Below are positions 63,240 through 64,000 of a stretch of 64,000 nucleotides of DNA, in pieces. Position numbers and translations under genes: made by a program. Numbering within the stretch: position 1 is the first letter of the stretch; each line of letters opens with the position of its first letter. The DNA is from Calothrix sp. PCC 7103 (GTDB taxonomy: Bacteria > Cyanobacteriota > Cyanobacteriia > Cyanobacteriales > Nostocaceae), in assembly GCF_000331305.1 (NCBI RefSeq), contig NZ_KB217478.1, positions 4,080,575 through 4,144,574 on the forward strand, written 5' to 3'. The notes beneath the pieces are model-generated. The model saw only the letters and a list, made by a program, of their open reading frames with translations. It had not been told where the DNA came from and made no database searches.

Positions 63240-63522
63240 TTTTCCATTTACCTTTATCGTATTCAGCGTGGGTAAGAAAATATTTATAGTAAATAATTTT
63301 ATTTTTATAATTAATACCAACAATTAACCGATAAGCGTTACCTTTGATATTAAAAACTGTAAAATTACCAACCGCTTCTGCATCACGATATACTTCACGA
63401 ACATCCTCCAAATTATTCCATTCAGCCTTTTTAATCGACTTGTACCATTCATCAATTTGCCTTTTAACATCAGGATATTGAGCAGCATCAGCACGGAGGT
63501 TACGAATTGATATTAGATGCAT
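63223..63522 (-). CDS. HigB-like mRNA interferase toxin
   Basis: A 99-residue HigB toxin: LRADAAQYPDVKRQIDEWYK, EWNNLEDVREVYRDAEAVG, FTVFNIKGNAYRLIVGINY and FFLTHAEYDKGKW-type end (here YYKYFLTHAEYDKGKWKND), all typical. It precedes the antitoxin gene, as usual for higBA. It cleaves mRNA on the ribosome in known members. Confidence 0.92.
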   Translation of the reverse strand: MHLISIRNLRADAAQYPDVKRQIDEWYKSIKKAEWNNLEDVREVYRDAEAVGNFTVFNIKGNAYRLIVGINYKNKIIYYKYFLTHAEYDKGKWKNDSNF

Positions 63523-63712
63523 TTATACTTCATACGGATTTATAAAAATTAAAGATTTGATTATAATCCTTTTTGAGCGGAATGGTCAATGCTAGTACGA
63601 TTATAACTAATTCTTCTCCAATAATGACGGTGCCCAGATGCTAAAATCAGCTTGACCAATCAGCAAGCTAAAGTCATAATTTGCAACATTGACCTATATG
63701 TAGGTGTAAATC

Positions 63713-64000
63713 ATGGCAATTAACGGCGTAATGATGCAGTACTTCCACTGGTACAACAGTAGCGACGGTACTCTTTGGAATCAAGTTAAAAACAATGCCA
63801 GTGAATTGAAGAATAAGGGTTTTACGGCAATATGGTTACCTCCTGCTTATAAGGGAACTGGGGGAGGATACGATGTTGGTTATGGTGTTTATGATTTATA
63901 TGATTTAGGAGAGTTTGACCAAAAAGGGTCTGTTCGTACTAAGTATGGAACTCGTCAACAGTATGTTGATGCGATTAAAGCACTTCATCGTGAAGGGATG
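63713..64000 (+). CDS. Alpha-amylase (GH13), 5' part, cut by window end
   Basis: The first 96 codons of a GH13 alpha-amylase: MAINGVMMQYFHWYNSSDGT, then GFTAIWLPPAYKGTGGGYDV, GYGVYDLYDLGEFDQKGSVR and TKYGTRQQYVDAIKALH. The pattern matches cytoplasmic bacterial amylases of the AmyS type, with no signal peptide. It would hydrolyse alpha-1,4-glucan, such as stored glycogen. The reading frame is open to the end of the window, so the gene continues beyond it. Confidence 0.93.
   Translation, partial: MAINGVMMQYFHWYNSSDGTLWNQVKNNASELKNKGFTAIWLPPAYKGTGGGYDVGYGVYDLYDLGEFDQKGSVRTKYGTRQQYVDAIKALHREGM

Noticed and set aside
1-64000. tRNA, rRNA, tmRNA or riboswitch genes
   Set aside because: I scanned for conserved T-loop and rRNA-like sequences and saw none; a covariance-model search would be needed to be sure.

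Overview
The window looks like chromosome of a filamentous, heterocyst-forming cyanobacterium. Markers are a HetP-family protein (1482), an XisH/XisI pair (36720), a GUN4-domain protein (53340), Ycf46-like and DUF1257/Ycf35-like proteins (54360-56853), an ATP-grasp ligase of the mycosporine-like amino acid pathway (47141), and the housekeeping gene aspS (8453). The DNA is AT-rich but crowded with the palindrome GGCGCC; the usual cyanobacterial palindrome GCGATCGC was seen only once, inside the mycosporine-type ligase gene.

Layout. 1-13 kb: hetP-like gene, a PPIase-like protein and an LD-carboxypeptidase, oligopeptidase B, aspS, a GntR regulator, and a fascin-like gene broken by a small inverted-repeat element. 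13.3-25.8 kb: a type III CRISPR-Cas locus. It has a nine-repeat array, a divergent WYL-domain regulator, and a tightly coupled operon: CARF-nuclease-like protein, Cas10 (GGDD intact, no HD), Cas7, Csx10, tandem Cas7, Csx19, TIGR03986-type RAMP, then a stand-alone CARF protein. The gene order matches subtype III-Dv, but cas7 and csx10 (Cas5-Cas11) are separate genes here. No cas1, cas2 or cas6 is present.

26-33 kb: a defence/decay zone with a RelE/HigB-type toxin-antitoxin pair, PD-(D/E)XK-like proteins, one full and one truncated Rpn-type gene, a broken cas3 with a C-terminal HD domain, and a relic CRISPR locus sharing leader sequence with the main array. 33-38 kb: an Hsp20 remnant, a DUF2997 protein, a membrane-anchored XRE/GrpE-like protein directly before an Hsp70, then xisH/xisI.

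38-50 kb: small secreted or membrane proteins, an ECF42-type sigma factor divergent from its usual YCII/NTF2-like/VOC partners with a duplicated promoter between them, a response regulator, HEAT-repeat proteins, and the ATP-grasp ligase. 50-64 kb: a lipid-kinase-like protein fused to repeated C-terminal modules, a histidine phosphatase, the GUN4 protein, the AAA/DUF1257 operon, a metallophosphoesterase, an SF2 helicase, a TetR regulator divergent from DUF3303/DUF4336 genes, a second toxin-antitoxin pair with mosaic duplicated debris, and the 5' end of an alpha-amylase running off the window.

Working model: target RNA binding by the III-D complex would activate Cas10 to make cyclic oligoadenylate, sensed by the two CARF proteins, with expression set by the WYL regulator. 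Mature crRNAs would need a Cas6 encoded elsewhere. No tRNA, rRNA or intact transposase was recognised.
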